From: Nyssa sinensis
Taxonomy: Eukaryota > Streptophyta > Magnoliopsida > Cornales > Nyssaceae
Assembly: GCA_008638375.1 (NCBI GenBank)
Contig: CM018035.1
Span: 22,426,307 to 22,490,306 of the forward strand
Direction: 5' to 3'
DNA length: 64,000 nucleotides
A model generated the notes under the pieces. It saw nothing but the letters and a program-made list of their open reading frames with translations. It searched no databases and was not told the origin of the DNA. Positions within the stretch are counted from its first letter, which is position 1, and each line of letters begins with the position of its first letter. The position numbers and the translations under genes were made by a program. Shown in pieces: positions 23,936 through 35,340 of this stretch.

Positions 23936-24727
23936 CGACTTAACATCGGAGTATGACCTACGTCTTGATGAGACCGAGGGGACCGTTGTGTTATTCTACG
24001 GTATTACGCATCCTAGCTTGCTTACTCAAGTGATTGATGCACAGTTACAGAATTTAGAGGCATAGGACATTCGAACTTGTTTTTCTATTGGCGATGCCAT
24101 CGAGGGTTAGGCACTTTATACCGACCATGGCTTGAGATTTCAAGGACGAGTCTATGTTCCACAGCCTTGTCGTGAGGATATTATATGAGAATTTCACCAT
24201 TTTAGGATGACAGTTCATCCAGGAGGCACAAGGATGTACCATAATCTTCAAAGAGAGTATTAGTGGAAGGGCATGAAGATTGATCTAGCAGGGTTCATCA
24301 GTAGATGCTTGACATGTCAATAGGTTAAGAGCAAACACCAACAACCCATAAAATTGCTTTGACCACTTCCAATTGCCGAGTGGAAATAGGAACACATTAC
24401 TATGGACTTTGGGTCCGGATTTCCTAAATCACTACGGGGACATGATGCTATTTTGGTTATCGTGGATTGATTGACAAAGTCCGCACACTTCTTGCCCATC
24501 CGGACTACAGATTCAAGGGAGTCCCCTAGCCGTTTGTACATACTAGATATTGTTTATCTCCACGGGGTGATATTTATTGTTTCCAACATGGATGCATGGT
24601 TTACCACTAGCTTTTTAAAAAGTCTACAGATAACCTTGGGTACCAACTTGGCACTTAGTACTGCATTCCACCCAAAGACTGACGGCCAGTCCAAGCATAC
24701 TATTTAGACTTTGGAGGACATGTTACA
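23936..24727 (+). pseudogene. pol (IN): Element B integrase, cut by element C
   Basis: The zinc finger region shows HPGGTRMYHNLQREY and CLTCQ. The core shows EHITMDFGSGFPKSLRGHDA, LTKSAHFLPIRTTDS and TAFHPKTDGQSKHTI, with the expected glutamate position read as K. The sequence is interrupted after TLEDMLH, where an LTR starts at 24728. The C-terminal and chromodomain part is therefore absent. Confidence 0.88.
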
Positions 24728-25025
24728 TGTAATACCCGATCCTAGTTTACTAATTAATTAATGTAATGATGTCATTTTAGAATCTAATGCGTTAATTTAG
24801 CTATTTTAGCCTCATTTTAACACTATAAAAATGTGAATTAGCAAACTACAGAGACCACAAAGAAATAATAACTGATGCAAGATTTTGGACCTCGAAGCCA
24901 ACCCAAGTAGGAAATGACCAGAAGAAACCATTTTGTAAAATGAGCAATAGAAAAAAAAAATATAAGGGAAAAAGCCAAAATGGTAAACTGCGTATGCCAA
25001 ACAAGGCATAAGCATAAAATGGGGG

Positions 25026-25123
25026 AAAAACAACCAAAAGTGAGGTAGTGAGGCCAAGGGATTTTGAACCCTTGATCAAGTGAGACAAAGTTTTAAACAC
25101 CCAAAAAATTACCAAGTGGGCTG
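25026..25123 (-). promoter_or_regulatory. tRNA-like module 1 (antisense in LTR C)
   Basis: On the minus strand an A-box-like cagcccacttgg (10 of 12 to TRGCNNAGYNGG) is followed 41 bases later by a B-box-like ggttcaaaatcc. The B box lies in a hairpin (caaggg ... cccttg), and a T5 run follows at 25030-25026. There is no acceptor stem, so it is not a normal tRNA gene. Confidence 0.45.
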
Positions 25124-26425
25124 CCAGTTTTTTTGTGCCTAAATATGCAACTAATATGTATATAAGCCCAAATTAGCTAAGCCCACCTCCCAAATTAGCC
25201 AATAACCATTCATGCACCACCTCATCCTCCACTAAGCTCCTCCACCTCAACCGCCACCTCAGCCCTATCAAGCATACATATGTGTATATATGTATATATG
25301 TATATATGTACACACTATATAATGGGCTATGTGTTTTAAAATCAGCCTATGTGACTAACACCTCAAGGCCTAATTGTGTAAGTGTGTGCGTAAAAGACAT
25401 TGTGTGTAAGTGAAATGGTGTGTGCATGTGTATGTGTGTGCATGGAAGCTTACAACTAGAAGAGGGGGGAAAGGAAGTTGTGGCTGCATTGAAAAGACCC
25501 TAAGGGAGCAGAACTAAGCCACCAAAGGAACAGAACTCACTGTCAAGAGGTAAAACCATGCAAACCTCTTGATTTCTAAAATTTTTCTTTTTCGAAGTAA
25601 TCACACACACACACTGTTTTAAGACCTTATATGAGCATGCATGTGCTAGGGACAACAAGGGTAGGGAATTAGGAAGAAATAGGTTAAGTCTGAACAGTTT
25701 TTCAGCATGAAATCATGAGAAACCGAGGGTAGAACATTGTGTTTTTTAAGACTTAACCTTAAACTCAATTTAAAATGCTTAGACATGAAAAACATATAAA
25801 ATGGAGTTCAACGTAAGTTAAACGGACCACAATGGTCCAGAAATGGCAGAGAAAAACACTGTTGCAGGTATGACCAACGCAAAAAGAATAACTGTGAAAT
25901 TATTGTGTTTTGTGGGTTTTAAGAATGAGAAACTGACCCTAAAGGTCCCTGAAGGCCATAGTAGCTAAAAATAGGGACCAAAATGGCTTCAAAATGCATG
26001 AAAGTGGATTTTTAATCTAGCCAAAAAAATGACCCTCGCCGAAGACTGGACTGTAAGTCCCATTTCGTGAAAATGTGGGGACCTAGGCCAAAAAGTGACC
26101 TTGAATATGAAAACCTCATAAAATTTTCCTTTGAATCCCATTGGATAGAACCCAAAAAGTTGTCGGAACTCTTCATCATCTTCGGAGGAGACGAACCAAT
26201 CTCACCGGAGAAGATAGTGAACAGTGCACCTAGGGCGACGTCGTTTTAAGGCATGGTTAACCAACATGGCATCATTTTTATGTTGCAGCATTTTAAAATT
26301 AAATGTGATTAAACCTATTTGGTTACACAGTTAAGCGTCCACTGATATCCTTATTTGGAACGAGGATAACCTATCCTCAAATCGACCCACTGTTCGCCAT
26401 TTGGTTCTGGAAATACTTGAAAAAT

Positions 26426-26510
26426 AAAAAGGGCTGCCGCTCTTGGGACTCAAAATCCCAACCTCTCATATGCACATGAACTTATACCCACACGCGTGGC
26501 CACTGTGCCA
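26426..26510 (-). promoter_or_regulatory. tRNA-like module 2 (antisense in LTR C)
   Basis: The minus strand has A box tggcacagtggc (11 of 12) and a T-arm-like hairpin TGGGA-TTTTGAG-TCCCA with a 7-nt loop at 26445-26459, then gcggcagccc and T5. The same order and the cagcccTT tail recur in module 7 of LTR D. It is a candidate antisense Pol III unit of about 85 nt. Confidence 0.55.
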
Positions 26511-26537
26511 AACACGCCCTTGTGAAATATTTCGACA

Positions 26538-26539
<2 letters not shown>

Positions 26540-26572
<33 letters not shown>
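26540..26572. repeat. (TA)n microsatellite in LTR C
   Basis: A pure ta run lies directly beside tRNA-like module 2 and before a TTAATTAA-rich stretch. Similar runs flank the modules in LTRs solo3 and 61038. Confidence 0.95.
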
Positions 26573-26577
<5 letters not shown>

Positions 26578-27962
26578 AATAATATTAAATTAATTTAATT
26601 AATTTAATTAGATAAATATATAGAAAAATAACCGAACGCCCAAATCGAGCAAATGAATAGTGTATGTTGACTATGTCAGACATTCTTGACCTAACGGTGG
26701 GGTCCATTTTATGAACTGGGATCCCAAAAAATTAAGTTATATAAAATGTAAATTACCATTTTGCCCTTAGAGATGCCCCAAGCCAAATGAGTGACTGTGA
26801 AAGCCTATATTTATTCTGTTAGACGTCCCGGACTTAACGGTGGAAACTGTTTACCCAAAAAATAATATTCTGAAAACTGATGTGTGAATTAACAACTCAA
26901 AAGCATGCTAAATGGTACTCGGGGGAGTTGAATAATTAAAGTAAAATTCACGAGCGTTAGAATCAACCTAGACAATTAAGGGAAATGAATTATTAATAGA
27001 TCAGAATTGACCTTAATAATTAATTTTCTGGTTTTTAGGAACCTCCAAAGGAAAATAAAAGAAACATGAGATTGTGGAACTGCCTGGAATAGTTTTGAGG
27101 TAAGTAACTCCTATGTTTTAATATGAGTTATTCCAAGCCAAGTCACATTTATTTTCAAATGTTGCCAAAATTTGTACTCTATTTTGAAATTGATCTCTCT
27201 GATTGGATGCCATTCGACTTGTGATTATTTGTTTATGCCTGTACTTCAGATTCGATTTGTTTGCCTATATGATTTTAAGAACTTGATTACCAATATTTGA
27301 GAATAACTATGCCTTCATTCGTACTATGCCATGATCTTGTGATATATCTTATTGTTGGAGATCTTGTTTGTTCCACACACTTTGTGTCTTGTTGAATAAG
27401 ATTTTGGTTGTTTCATACAATTGTATATCCCGTGTGCAATTTTGTTGATCATGATATTTTGTAAGTGTCTGGGGTTGTGCTCAGTCACAATGACCCATCT
27501 ATTCATAGATTGCATGGTGGACCCTTTGGTGTCCTTCAGGGACCTGAGGTGAAAGAGCTCTGGCGCTATTTAGTAAGCCTAGAAGAAAGAGGCGGACCTA
27601 AATGTGCTTTTCTGGGGGTATGCCGGCCTCGAGTGGTTGTTGCATTTGTAATATTAGAACTTGATAATGATATTTTTTTGTTATTCGTTGGATGATGATA
27701 TTCTACGCTTAGTGGATGATCATATTATTTGCAAACATGAAACACTTTTTATTGGCTAACGTATTGTTGGTGGCAGCAACTTATTGTGTTGAGCTGTATC
27801 TCTTTTGATTGATTTTCTCTTGTATCATTCCTTGTGGGAATAAGCCTTTTTAGACCCTCGGGTCATTATTGCTTTATCTCAGTGACTGGCTATATGATAT
27901 CTTTTTCTTCTATATTCTTGTGGACTAACCTTGACCTATGGCAAAGTTAGGAATTTACTTAC

Positions 27963-27979
27963 TGAGCTTTGTTAGCTCA
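27963..27979. promoter_or_regulatory. Conserved LTR dyad TGAGCT-N5-AGCTCA (LTR C)
   Basis: tgagctttgttagctca is a perfect 6-bp dyad with a 5-nt loop, about 375 bp before the LTR end. It is preceded by aatttactTac, as in solo2 (41407-41423). Confidence 0.6.
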
Positions 27980-28359
27980 CTCTGCCTTTACTTTTCTTTT
28001 TTAGGACAGTAGGACACAAGAGGACCCTCGGGTACACAGGTAGACTAAACGCCTACGGGTTACTGGTAGCCTTTTTGCAAGTTTCGTAATAGATTAAATA
28101 CTGTAAAGTCTTAACTTCTCCCATGTCTCGACGGTCCTGGTTTATTCTATGTTCTAAGGATCTATATTTTAAACACTATATTTTTGGCATGTATAATGAC
28201 AACCTAATGATGATACTTGATTTTCTAATAACTATAACAGGCACTTATTAAATATTATTCAGTGTTTAAGATCCTTTTCGGTGGGGAATGCCCCACGGGC
28301 TGCAGACCCGGTCACGGACCCCTAATCCGCATAGGGTGGGTTTTGAGTCGTGAGAAAAT

Positions 28360-28377
28360 TGGTATCAGAGCATATGG
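28360..28377 (+). other. Primer binding site of element C
   Basis: tggtatcagagcatatgg follows the LTR end and matches the initiator-Met-tRNA site for its first 12 bases. Confidence 0.85.
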
Positions 28378-28492
28378 TTCCAGTGGTTCATGGGAGATTA
28401 AGACTAGAGTATTACAACTCACTAAATTTTAAGGGTTATAAGTCTAGGGGTTGAATAATTAATTAAGCTTTGTGTACTGTCCTTTGCAATAA

Positions 28493-29470
28493 ATGGTGCT
28501 TACTCGTAATGCAGCTATGGAATTAGATAGAGAATGGTTAGATCGAATGGAACACATCCTGAACCGAGTGGTGGAGACACTGCCCAAGATGTAAGCTCGA
28601 GCAAACGAGCCAACACGAAAAAATCAACTTGCAACTCAAGGGGACAGACCTAGGAACGACGGGGATCTGACCTATCTATACAAGTGATTTTAGAACATGA
28701 AGCCATCTATTTTTTATAGCACGGGAGGATCCACAATAGTTGAAGAATGGATGCCATAGATGGACAAAAATCTTCAACATTTTAACTTGTATTGAGATTC
28801 AAAAGGTGGCCTACATCACTTACATGGTCAAAGGGGCTGCACATAAGTGGTGGCTACTGGAGAAAGCCAGGGAGGCTAACATGGGCTGACAACGTTTTGT
28901 GGAGATCTTCAACTAGAAATATTTTCTGCAGGAAGTCAGAAATCAAAAGATTGTGGAGTTCATAACTCTTCAGCAAGGAAGCATGTCTGTAGAGGAATAG
29001 GAAGCCAAGTTTATTGAATTGGCTAGATTCGCACCAAATGTTGTCAATACAAAGAATCTGAAAGACCACAAATTTGAAGACGGACTAAGATGGGCCATTA
29101 AAGATAGAATCCGGCCCCATCAATTGCCCACCTATAATGAAGTGGTGACAACCGCCAAAATCATAGAGCAAAGTGGAGAAGAGTTTCCTAAGAGGTGAGA
29201 AAACTAGAGGACGGGAGGCAATCGGAACGAAAGGTATGGATCTTCATTTTCCAGGACTAGTGTTGGATCATGCAGCATAGATGCAGGGTCCAACCAAAAG
29301 AAGGCCAAATCTCACAATGGGAGCGCACCTAAATGCCCCACCTACTAAGGATTTCACAAGGGACAGTGCTATCGGGACACTAAAGCCTACTACAGTTGTG
29401 GACAGACTGGGCACTTTAAGAAGGATTGTCCTAAGGGCGGAAAGTCAACGGTCGGTACTACACCAGCCTC
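28493..29470 (+). pseudogene. gag: Element C gag
   Basis: An ATG at 28493 begins MVLTRNAAMELDREW, then MEHILNRVVETLPKM. Broken capsid-like sequence follows across changing frames. A zinc knuckle at about 29375-29440 reads YYSCGQTGHFKKDCPKGG, where the first Cys of CCHC has become Tyr. Frameshifts and stops abolish function. Confidence 0.75.
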
Positions 29471-29479
29471 ATCAGCCTT

Positions 29480-29820
29480 TGTGACAAGACCTCAGCATAA
29501 GAGTGAGGAACCTAAGACCGAGCAGCAGCAACCAAAGAGAGTTTTCTCCATCACACCTGGAGACGTCCAGGCCACTACCTCCGTAGTTGCAGGTACTCTT
29601 AAAGTTTGTTCTCAGCTTGCACACATCTTATTTGATATTGGATCCATATACTCATTTATATCACCCGCATTTTTTGTTAAACTAAACATAGAAGCCAAGC
29701 CCCTAGGTTATTTGCTGACTGTTTCAATACCATCGAGGGAGTCGTTAGTTGGGAATATTGCATATAGATCTTGTGGGATTGAGATCACGGGTGCTTAATT
29801 CGTGGCAGACTTGATACCGC
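29480..29820 (+). pseudogene. pol (PR): Element C protease, N-terminal half, truncated
   Basis: It shows LFDIGSIYSFISPAF at the catalytic site (D-S/T-G now D-I-G), then the VADLIPL segment that normally precedes the DVILGMDWL block. The homology stops there at the junction with the hairpin array, which dates the loss of the rest of C to a rearrangement at about 29820. Confidence 0.8.
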
Positions 29821-30189
29821 TAGGACTCTATCAAAAAAGTCCTAACAAGAGAAGGACTCTATTGGGAAGAGTCCTACTTGAACTAGGACTCTGTTAAGAG
29901 GAGTCCTAATGGGAGTAGGACTCTATCGAGAAGAGTCTTACTTAGCCTAGGACTTTGTCTGAAGAGTCCTAACAAGAGTGGGACTCTATCGGGAAGAGTC
30001 CTACTTGGACTAAGACTCTGTAAAAAGGAGTCCTAATGGAAGTAGGAAGATGAGTCCTAATAAGAGTGGGAAAATGAGTCCTAATAGGAATGTGACTTTG
30101 TCAGGAGGAGTCCCCCTAGAAGTAAGCTTCTCGGTATAACTACCAAATTGCTACTACTTAATCAAGGGTCACAAAATAAGGTGTCTACA
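29821..30189 (-). mobile_element. LTR fragment with Tat-type edge (TGTAGACACC on the minus strand)
   Basis: The right edge read on the minus strand starts TGTAGACACC and continues ATTTTGTGACCCTTGATTA. Two other edges (31235 and 56135) share this start. It contains the hairpin array. It replaces the rest of element C and has no visible partner or target duplication. Confidence 0.5.
29822..30120. repeat. Tandem array of about ten 24-32-bp hairpin units
   Basis: Units of 24-32 bp repeat about ten times. Most carry aggactc ... gagtcct, which are reverse complements of each other, so each forms its own 7-bp stem with an 8-10-nt loop. The array lies just inside an LTR edge ending gtctaca at 30189. 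Confidence 0.85.
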
Positions 30190-30480
30190 CAATCATTTTG
30201 TTCATAGAGCACATTTTGGTCATTTCACCCATAAAGGGCTTTGGTCATTTTGTCCATTAAGGGCATTTTTGCCATTTTGGTCATTATGCCTACTAAGGGC
30301 ATTTTGGTCATTTGACATATTAAGACGCTTGAGGGTATTCTAGTCATAATGCCCACTAAGGGTATTTTGGTAAATACTAGAATTTTCCCACGTTCTAGGG
30401 TTATTTCTATAATATTGGTGCTATTTTACCTTTGGAAGGTACATTGGTAATTATAGAATATTCCTATCTCATATGATTGA
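30190..30480 (+). repeat. Inverted LTR segment next to element E
   Basis: The strand bias flips here. It reads attttggtcatt-type words, whereas 30480-31200 and 50600-50942 read gaccaaaatgcc. The reverse complement of about 30240-30370 matches 50860-50942 well. It is therefore an inverted copy of E-type LTR sequence abutting the LTR of E. Confidence 0.65.
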
Positions 30481-31235
30481 AAGGACCAAAATGCCCTCTA
30501 TAGGCAAAATGACAGAAATGCCCTCTATGAGTGAAATAACCAAAGTGTCCTCTACGGAAGAAATGACCAAAATGTCAAAAATGCCCTCTATGGGCAAAAT
30601 AACGGAGATGCCTTCTATGGGTGAAATGACCAAAATGTCTACCATGGACAAAATGACCAAAATGTCAAAAATGCCTTCTATGGGCAAAATGCCCTTTAAA
30701 AAGTGAAATGACCAAAATGTCCTCTATGGACAAAATGACTAAAATGTCAAAAATGCCCTCTATGGGCAAAATGCCGTCTAAAGAGCAAAATGACCAAAAT
30801 GTCCTCTATAGACAAAATGATCGAAATGTAAAAAATCCCTCTATGGGTAAAATGATGAAAATGCCTGTATAGGCAAAATGACCAAAATGTCCTTTATAGA
30901 CAATGACAAAAATATGGGCAAAATGACCAAAATTCCATCTATAGATAAAATCACCAAAATGTCAAAAATGCCCTCTATGGGCAAAATGACGGAGATGCCC
31001 TCTATGGGAGAAATGGCCACAAGCTCTCTATGGACAAAATAACAAAAATGTCAAAAATGCCCTTTATGAACATAATGATAGAAAAATGCCTTCTATGGGC
31101 AAAAATGATGGGAATGCCTTCATTGGCGAAATAAAAAATTAATAAAATACCCTAGATGAGACACATTGTAACAACTTACCAAAAATGGCTAAACTAACTC
31201 TATTCAATCAAGGGTCTCAAAATGAGATGTCTACA
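30480..31235 (-). mobile_element. Element E 3' LTR (left copy, truncated)
   Basis: It is filled with degenerate repeats of the type gaccaaaatgccctctatggg and ends ctctattcaatcaagggtct ... gtctaca. The last about 85 bp match 56042-56135, the outer edge of the right LTR. The inner left end is missing. Confidence 0.72.
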
Positions 31236-31250
31236 AATAGCCCCTCATTG
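31236..31250 (-). other. Polypurine tract of element E
   Basis: The minus strand reads caatgaggggctatt directly before TGTAGACATC, the LTR start. Confidence 0.55.
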
Positions 31251-31449
31251 GCTGAGCTTGTAAGCAAGTGAATGTCAGCGCAAGAAAATAATGCCCATTT
31301 TGGGACTTGGATTGTTGAATTGACGTGGTCAGACTCATTTTACATGAGATTCCTACGTATCACCCTAAAGTGAATCAAATCGTACGTAGTTCGTGAATGA
31401 TGGAAAAGGAGACCGTGAAGGAATGATATCCTGACAAGTTTTATGAAAT

Positions 31450-31815
31450 TGCATTCTTAGACGGCTTTAGTTAGAAGAAAATGTGATCCTAATAAGTCTT
31501 TCGTGGGGTAACGCCCTTGATGAGATAGGTTTACGTCCTCAGATGTTTCACTTAAAAGGAAATGTGATCCTAACAAGTCTTTCATAGTGTTACGCCCCTC
31601 ATGAGATAAGTTTATGTTCTCGGACATTTCACTTAGAAGGAAATGCGATCCTATTAAGTCTTTCATGGGGTTACGCCCCTCATGAGATGGAATATTGAGA
31701 TAGACGGCTTACTTAACAGGAAATGTGATCCTAATAAGTCTTTCATGGGGTTACGCCCCATATAAGATGGGATATTGCAACAGACGACTTACCTAAAAGG
31801 AAATGAGATTCACTA
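31450..31815. repeat. About 80-bp tandem repeat in the 3' part of element E
   Basis: The anchor gatcct-n-aagtcttTc recurs at 31485, 31566, 31647 and 31727, with a diverged copy near 31807. Units also share ggggttacgcccctcatgag. It is noncoding, although one frame stays open through three units. Confidence 0.85.
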
Positions 31816-32758
31816 ATGATTTTAACTTCCTTGTGTATCTTGTTGGTGAGATGACTAGGATGGGGCTCGTCGGGAGGACTAGGCTTTGTGTGACTCTATA
31901 AAGAAGAGTAAGTAAAATAACTTAACTCTGTTGGGGAAGACCTGAATTGAGGAAATGACTTAGTGGTTGTGACTTGTTGGGGAAAGGAGGCCAAATTGGT
32001 TCTTTGAACTTAATGATTATGAGTTGCTAAAGAGTAATTGGGATTAACTCTAATGGAAAAATTTGGCATGGTAGTGGTTTCTTTGAGGATTGAACCAATC
32101 AGATCCACTAAGGAGAATGATGAGTTTGAAGTCAAATTGATTCCATAGGGGAGACTATGGTCGAGGTTAAGTCATGGTAAGAGGACAGAAAGTGTACTCA
32201 ACTTTGACAGGAGACACACACCTCTATTTAAGAGTAAAGTAATGCATTCAACTAGACATGAGTGAAAGAAATGTACTCAACTTAGATAGAAGTTGAGGAA
32301 ATGCACTCAACTGTGATAGGAGTGAAACGTTCTTAGAATATTGTGAAAACATGTTCGTGCCAGTTTTGAAAAGGATTTTTTCATTTGAAGAAAATTCTCA
32401 CTTTTGGCTTGGATCCTATTAGCCCCTAGATCACTAGCAATCATTTTCGCTATTTGGGATAAAAGGAAATTTGCTCAAGTTCAAGTTGTGAGATTTCCCA
32501 TATTTGAAGTACCATTCCACTGCTAGTTGACAATGATTTAAAAACAATATATTCAAGCTACGAATTGAAGGAATGAAGGCCTAGGAGACTCGCCTAACGA
32601 AAGACTTATTCTTACGTTTAGAGAAAATATCTTTTGTCTTTCCAAATGATTTGGGAAATTCCTTGAAATACTCAGAGAATTGTTTGAGCATGATTCATCT
32701 AATCTTTTGAGAAAATGAGAATGATTTATTTTCACAGGAAGATTTTCACAAGAAGATT
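31816..32758. other. Noncoding 3' portion of element E
   Basis: No family motif was found in any frame. A loose repeat of aatgcactcaact-type words occurs at about 32185-32330. The stretch belongs to E by position, between the PPT side and the solo1 insertion. Confidence 0.5.
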
Positions 32759-32763
32759 GTTTA
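32759..32763. repeat. Target duplication GTTTA, left of solo LTR 1
   Basis: gttta before the LTR and gtttg at 36853-36857 after it match in four of five bases. Confidence 0.6.
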
Positions 32764-33142
32764 TGTAATAACCCTACCCACTTAAGTGAAGCAATGAAGC
32801 ATAATGATGATTATTGTAAGAGAACTTTCTTAATAATCATTGGCAATCCTACTTAAGATTAATAGTTTATAAATATGGAGACAAATGTATAAATGAGAGC
32901 AATTAGCTATAAACTGGAGACAATCAATTTTAAGAATATGATTTAATGTCAAAGGTCATAAGTTGATAACAAATTATGATCGATGTTAATCGAGGACCAA
33001 CACATGAATAACTGTGGAAAATTGATGCATAAAATGCACTAAGGAAAAACTAGTAATACATACATCAAATAATTAAAAATACACAAACTCTATGTAAATA
33101 TGAATATAAGGCTAAGAGAAATATGGAATTCTCCACTAACAC

Positions 33143-33247
33143 AAAAAAAAAAAAAAAAAAAAAAGAAGGAAAAAGAGTCAAAATGCTCCAACCAAGTCTT
33201 GAACTCAAGACCAAGATTAAAAGCACCAAAACTCTACCATTTGGCCA
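33143..33247 (-). promoter_or_regulatory. tRNA-like module 3 (antisense in solo LTR 1)
   Basis: The minus strand has an A-box-like tggccaaatggt (10 of 12), a weak B-box-like gagttcaagact with a 7-nt loop TTCAAGA, then T5 and a T22 run (A22 at 33143-33164). Stem pairing relies on wobbles, so this is one of the weaker modules. Confidence 0.4.
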
Positions 33248-34689
33248 CTAGAGAATTATTATTATATATTCGGCCAAGTATAATTATAAACATCATATAT
33301 GAACATAAATTTCATGCAACAAAATGAGATGTGTTTTAATCTCATTGGACCAAAATTCTCACTAACTAGTAAACATGCAAAAGCCACCTCAATTATATAT
33401 ATATATATATATATATATGTGTATGCACCCATTTAGTTTCCGTACGAGGGAAACTTCATGCTAAACTAGAAGAGAGAGAAAGAGAGTCGGTTAAAGAGAG
33501 AAATAAGAGAAATGAAGAAGAAGAAAGGGACATTGTTGCATGCAGTATCTGGAAGCCTAAGAAGGAAGCAATATTATAAGGAATGAGGAAGGAAAGAAGG
33601 CAGGAAGAAAGGAGACCGAGGAGAGAACAACCATAAAATGAGTAAGTTTCTCTCACTAGAAACTTTATATCTCCTTCGGTTTCGGTTAATATAAGCTACA
33701 TGCATTTATTCAGTATAATAAATAGATGAAAATGGAAAAAAATGGTACTGTTTGAGCTTAAGAAGCCCTAAGAAAACACTGTGACCGAACTAGGAAAATT
33801 TGGGTCACGTGGAAACCCTAATCTAAAGCTCCATTAAAGCATGGATTCTAAAAAAACATTTAAAAATATGAAGATTTCAAGTTGAATCGACCAAATGGTC
33901 AAGAAAACAACTAGAAATGGCAATTGTAGTCTAAAACGGAGAAAACCCCATATGTGTGATTTAGTTTGATTTACTTTGTTTGGGCAATGGGAAAATGTTC
34001 CTTGATTTTCCAGAAGCCGAATGGTGCAAAAATAGGGTGAAAAACATGACTGAAACGTGTCGAAATAAGAAAAGAAAATGCTCATCAAAAAGTCAGGCCC
34101 TCGTCGGAGCCCGATTGTAACTCACTATTTCTTGGCCATAAACTAATTAAATCATAAAACAAACATCATAAATGGAATCCTTGTTGAAAAAAGGTGCAGG
34201 ATGCGTCGGAGAAGACATCGGAAAAGCATAACTGGCGATCGCAATCACCGGAACAAGCGATAGCACCGGTATGGTTTTTTTTTTAACCAAGTCAACTGTT
34301 GACTAGGTTGGTCAATAGGTCGGATCGGGTCGAGGCTTGGTTCAACTCGGGTCCTAACTGAATAGTTCAAATGATTTTGCTGTTAAATGGAATCAGCGTC
34401 ATTTTGATTAAGTGACTAATGACGTTATGCTCACATCATGGTGACGCGCTAAACTGGTTGGACTAGTTGGTCCACCCCTATTTTAGATCGGTTCACTTGA
34501 GAAGGGGCTGGGCCAGACGGTATGTTTTAAAAAGTTTATAAAATTATGTTTTGACCCCCAGAAATTTTTATTAATTACGAAATGGCCCAAAAAAATATTT
34601 TTAAATTATAAAAAGTTACCAAAATGCTTTTAAGCCAAAAATAGGCTAAATGAAGGCCAATTAAAATACAAGAAGAGTCCAACCCAGTA

Positions 34690-35340
34690 TTTCTAGGCAT
34701 TCTGGACTCAATGGCAGAATCCAATTTACGAAATTAAGCTATCAATTGAACCCCGATGACTTTGAAAATACCTACCTTAACATTTTGGGATATTTCAGAG
34801 CCAATGGAGAGATCTATTTTATGAAAAGAAGTCCCAAAAATATAGACACGTAAAATGTCATAAATATAATTATGCCCTTAGTGATCCAAAAGCTAGTTGA
34901 ATGTCAGAGATAACATATTCTGACTTTCTTTGACAATTTGGACTTAACAGTGGAGTCTATTTTTGTAAACAAAGTATCAAAAAATGGGACACATGAAAGT
35001 GTAAAATTATGAAAATGCCCTTAGGCTTAATATAAGTAACATATATGCAAATTAAGATCTGGAAAGGCCTAAACTTATTATCTTCAATATTTCGAACCTA
35101 ACGGTTACGTCCTTTTGAGAAAAATAAGACCCGATAATAAATTGAAAAATAATGAATACGCCCTTAAGACTTAATGAAGCTACCATAAAAGTATAGATGA
35201 AATTAAAAGGTCTATGTAAATGTTTTAAGGACTGTCTGGACCAAAAACTGAGGTCTAAATACATAAATCGTGTACAAAGAAATATGGGACATTAAAATTA
35301 TAAATTACCATTATGCCCTTGAAAGGCCAAATAAGCTATA
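34690..35340. repeat. Degenerate subrepeats in solo LTR 1
   Basis: Four to five units of roughly 130-150 bp share the order ggactcaatgg-type word, agtctattt, a word like gggacccaaaaaat, and aaaatgcccttag. The same unit occurs in LTR C, solo2, solo3, D and the 61038 LTR in different copy number. Confidence 0.7.

Larger units (their letters stand above)
17445..24727 (+). mobile_element. Element B: Tekay-like Ty3/gypsy, 5' LTR to integrase
   Basis: A 2.9-kb LTR starting tgtaacaaccc is followed by a clear initiator-Met PBS, gag, protease, RT, RNase H and most of the integrase, all plus strand. It interrupts the antisense ORF of O. The integrase is cut at 24727 by the LTR of element C. The 3' part and 3' LTR of B are not present in the window, so the right target duplication cannot be checked. 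Confidence 0.9.
24728..28355 (+). mobile_element. Element C 5' LTR
   Basis: It starts tgtaatacccg and ends cgtgaga, a mutated form of the cgtgaca end seen in related LTRs. The 3' part shares gcatagggtgggttttg with the other Tekay-type LTRs here. It contains two antisense tRNA-like modules, a (TA)n run at 26540-26572, degenerate subrepeats at about 26670-26890 and a dyad at 27963-27979. No host gene is visible in its 3.6 kb. Confidence 0.85.
24728..29820 (+). mobile_element. Element C: Tekay-like Ty3/gypsy, 5' LTR, gag and part of protease
   Basis: A 3.6-kb LTR starting tgtaatacccgatcc is followed by an initiator-Met PBS, a broken gag and the first part of a protease. The sequence changes abruptly at about 29820, so RT to the 3' LTR is lost. 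It is inserted in the integrase of B (candidate left target duplication ttaca, 24723-24727). Confidence 0.86.

Noticed and set aside
30473..30706. 77-codon repetitive Met/Lys/Ser/Thr open frame
   Set aside because: It is produced by the gaccaaaatgcc-type repeats of the E LTR and has no start context or homologue.
31450..31815. CRISPR-like array
   Set aside because: The units are contiguous degenerate tandem repeats without unique spacers, in a plant retrotransposon.
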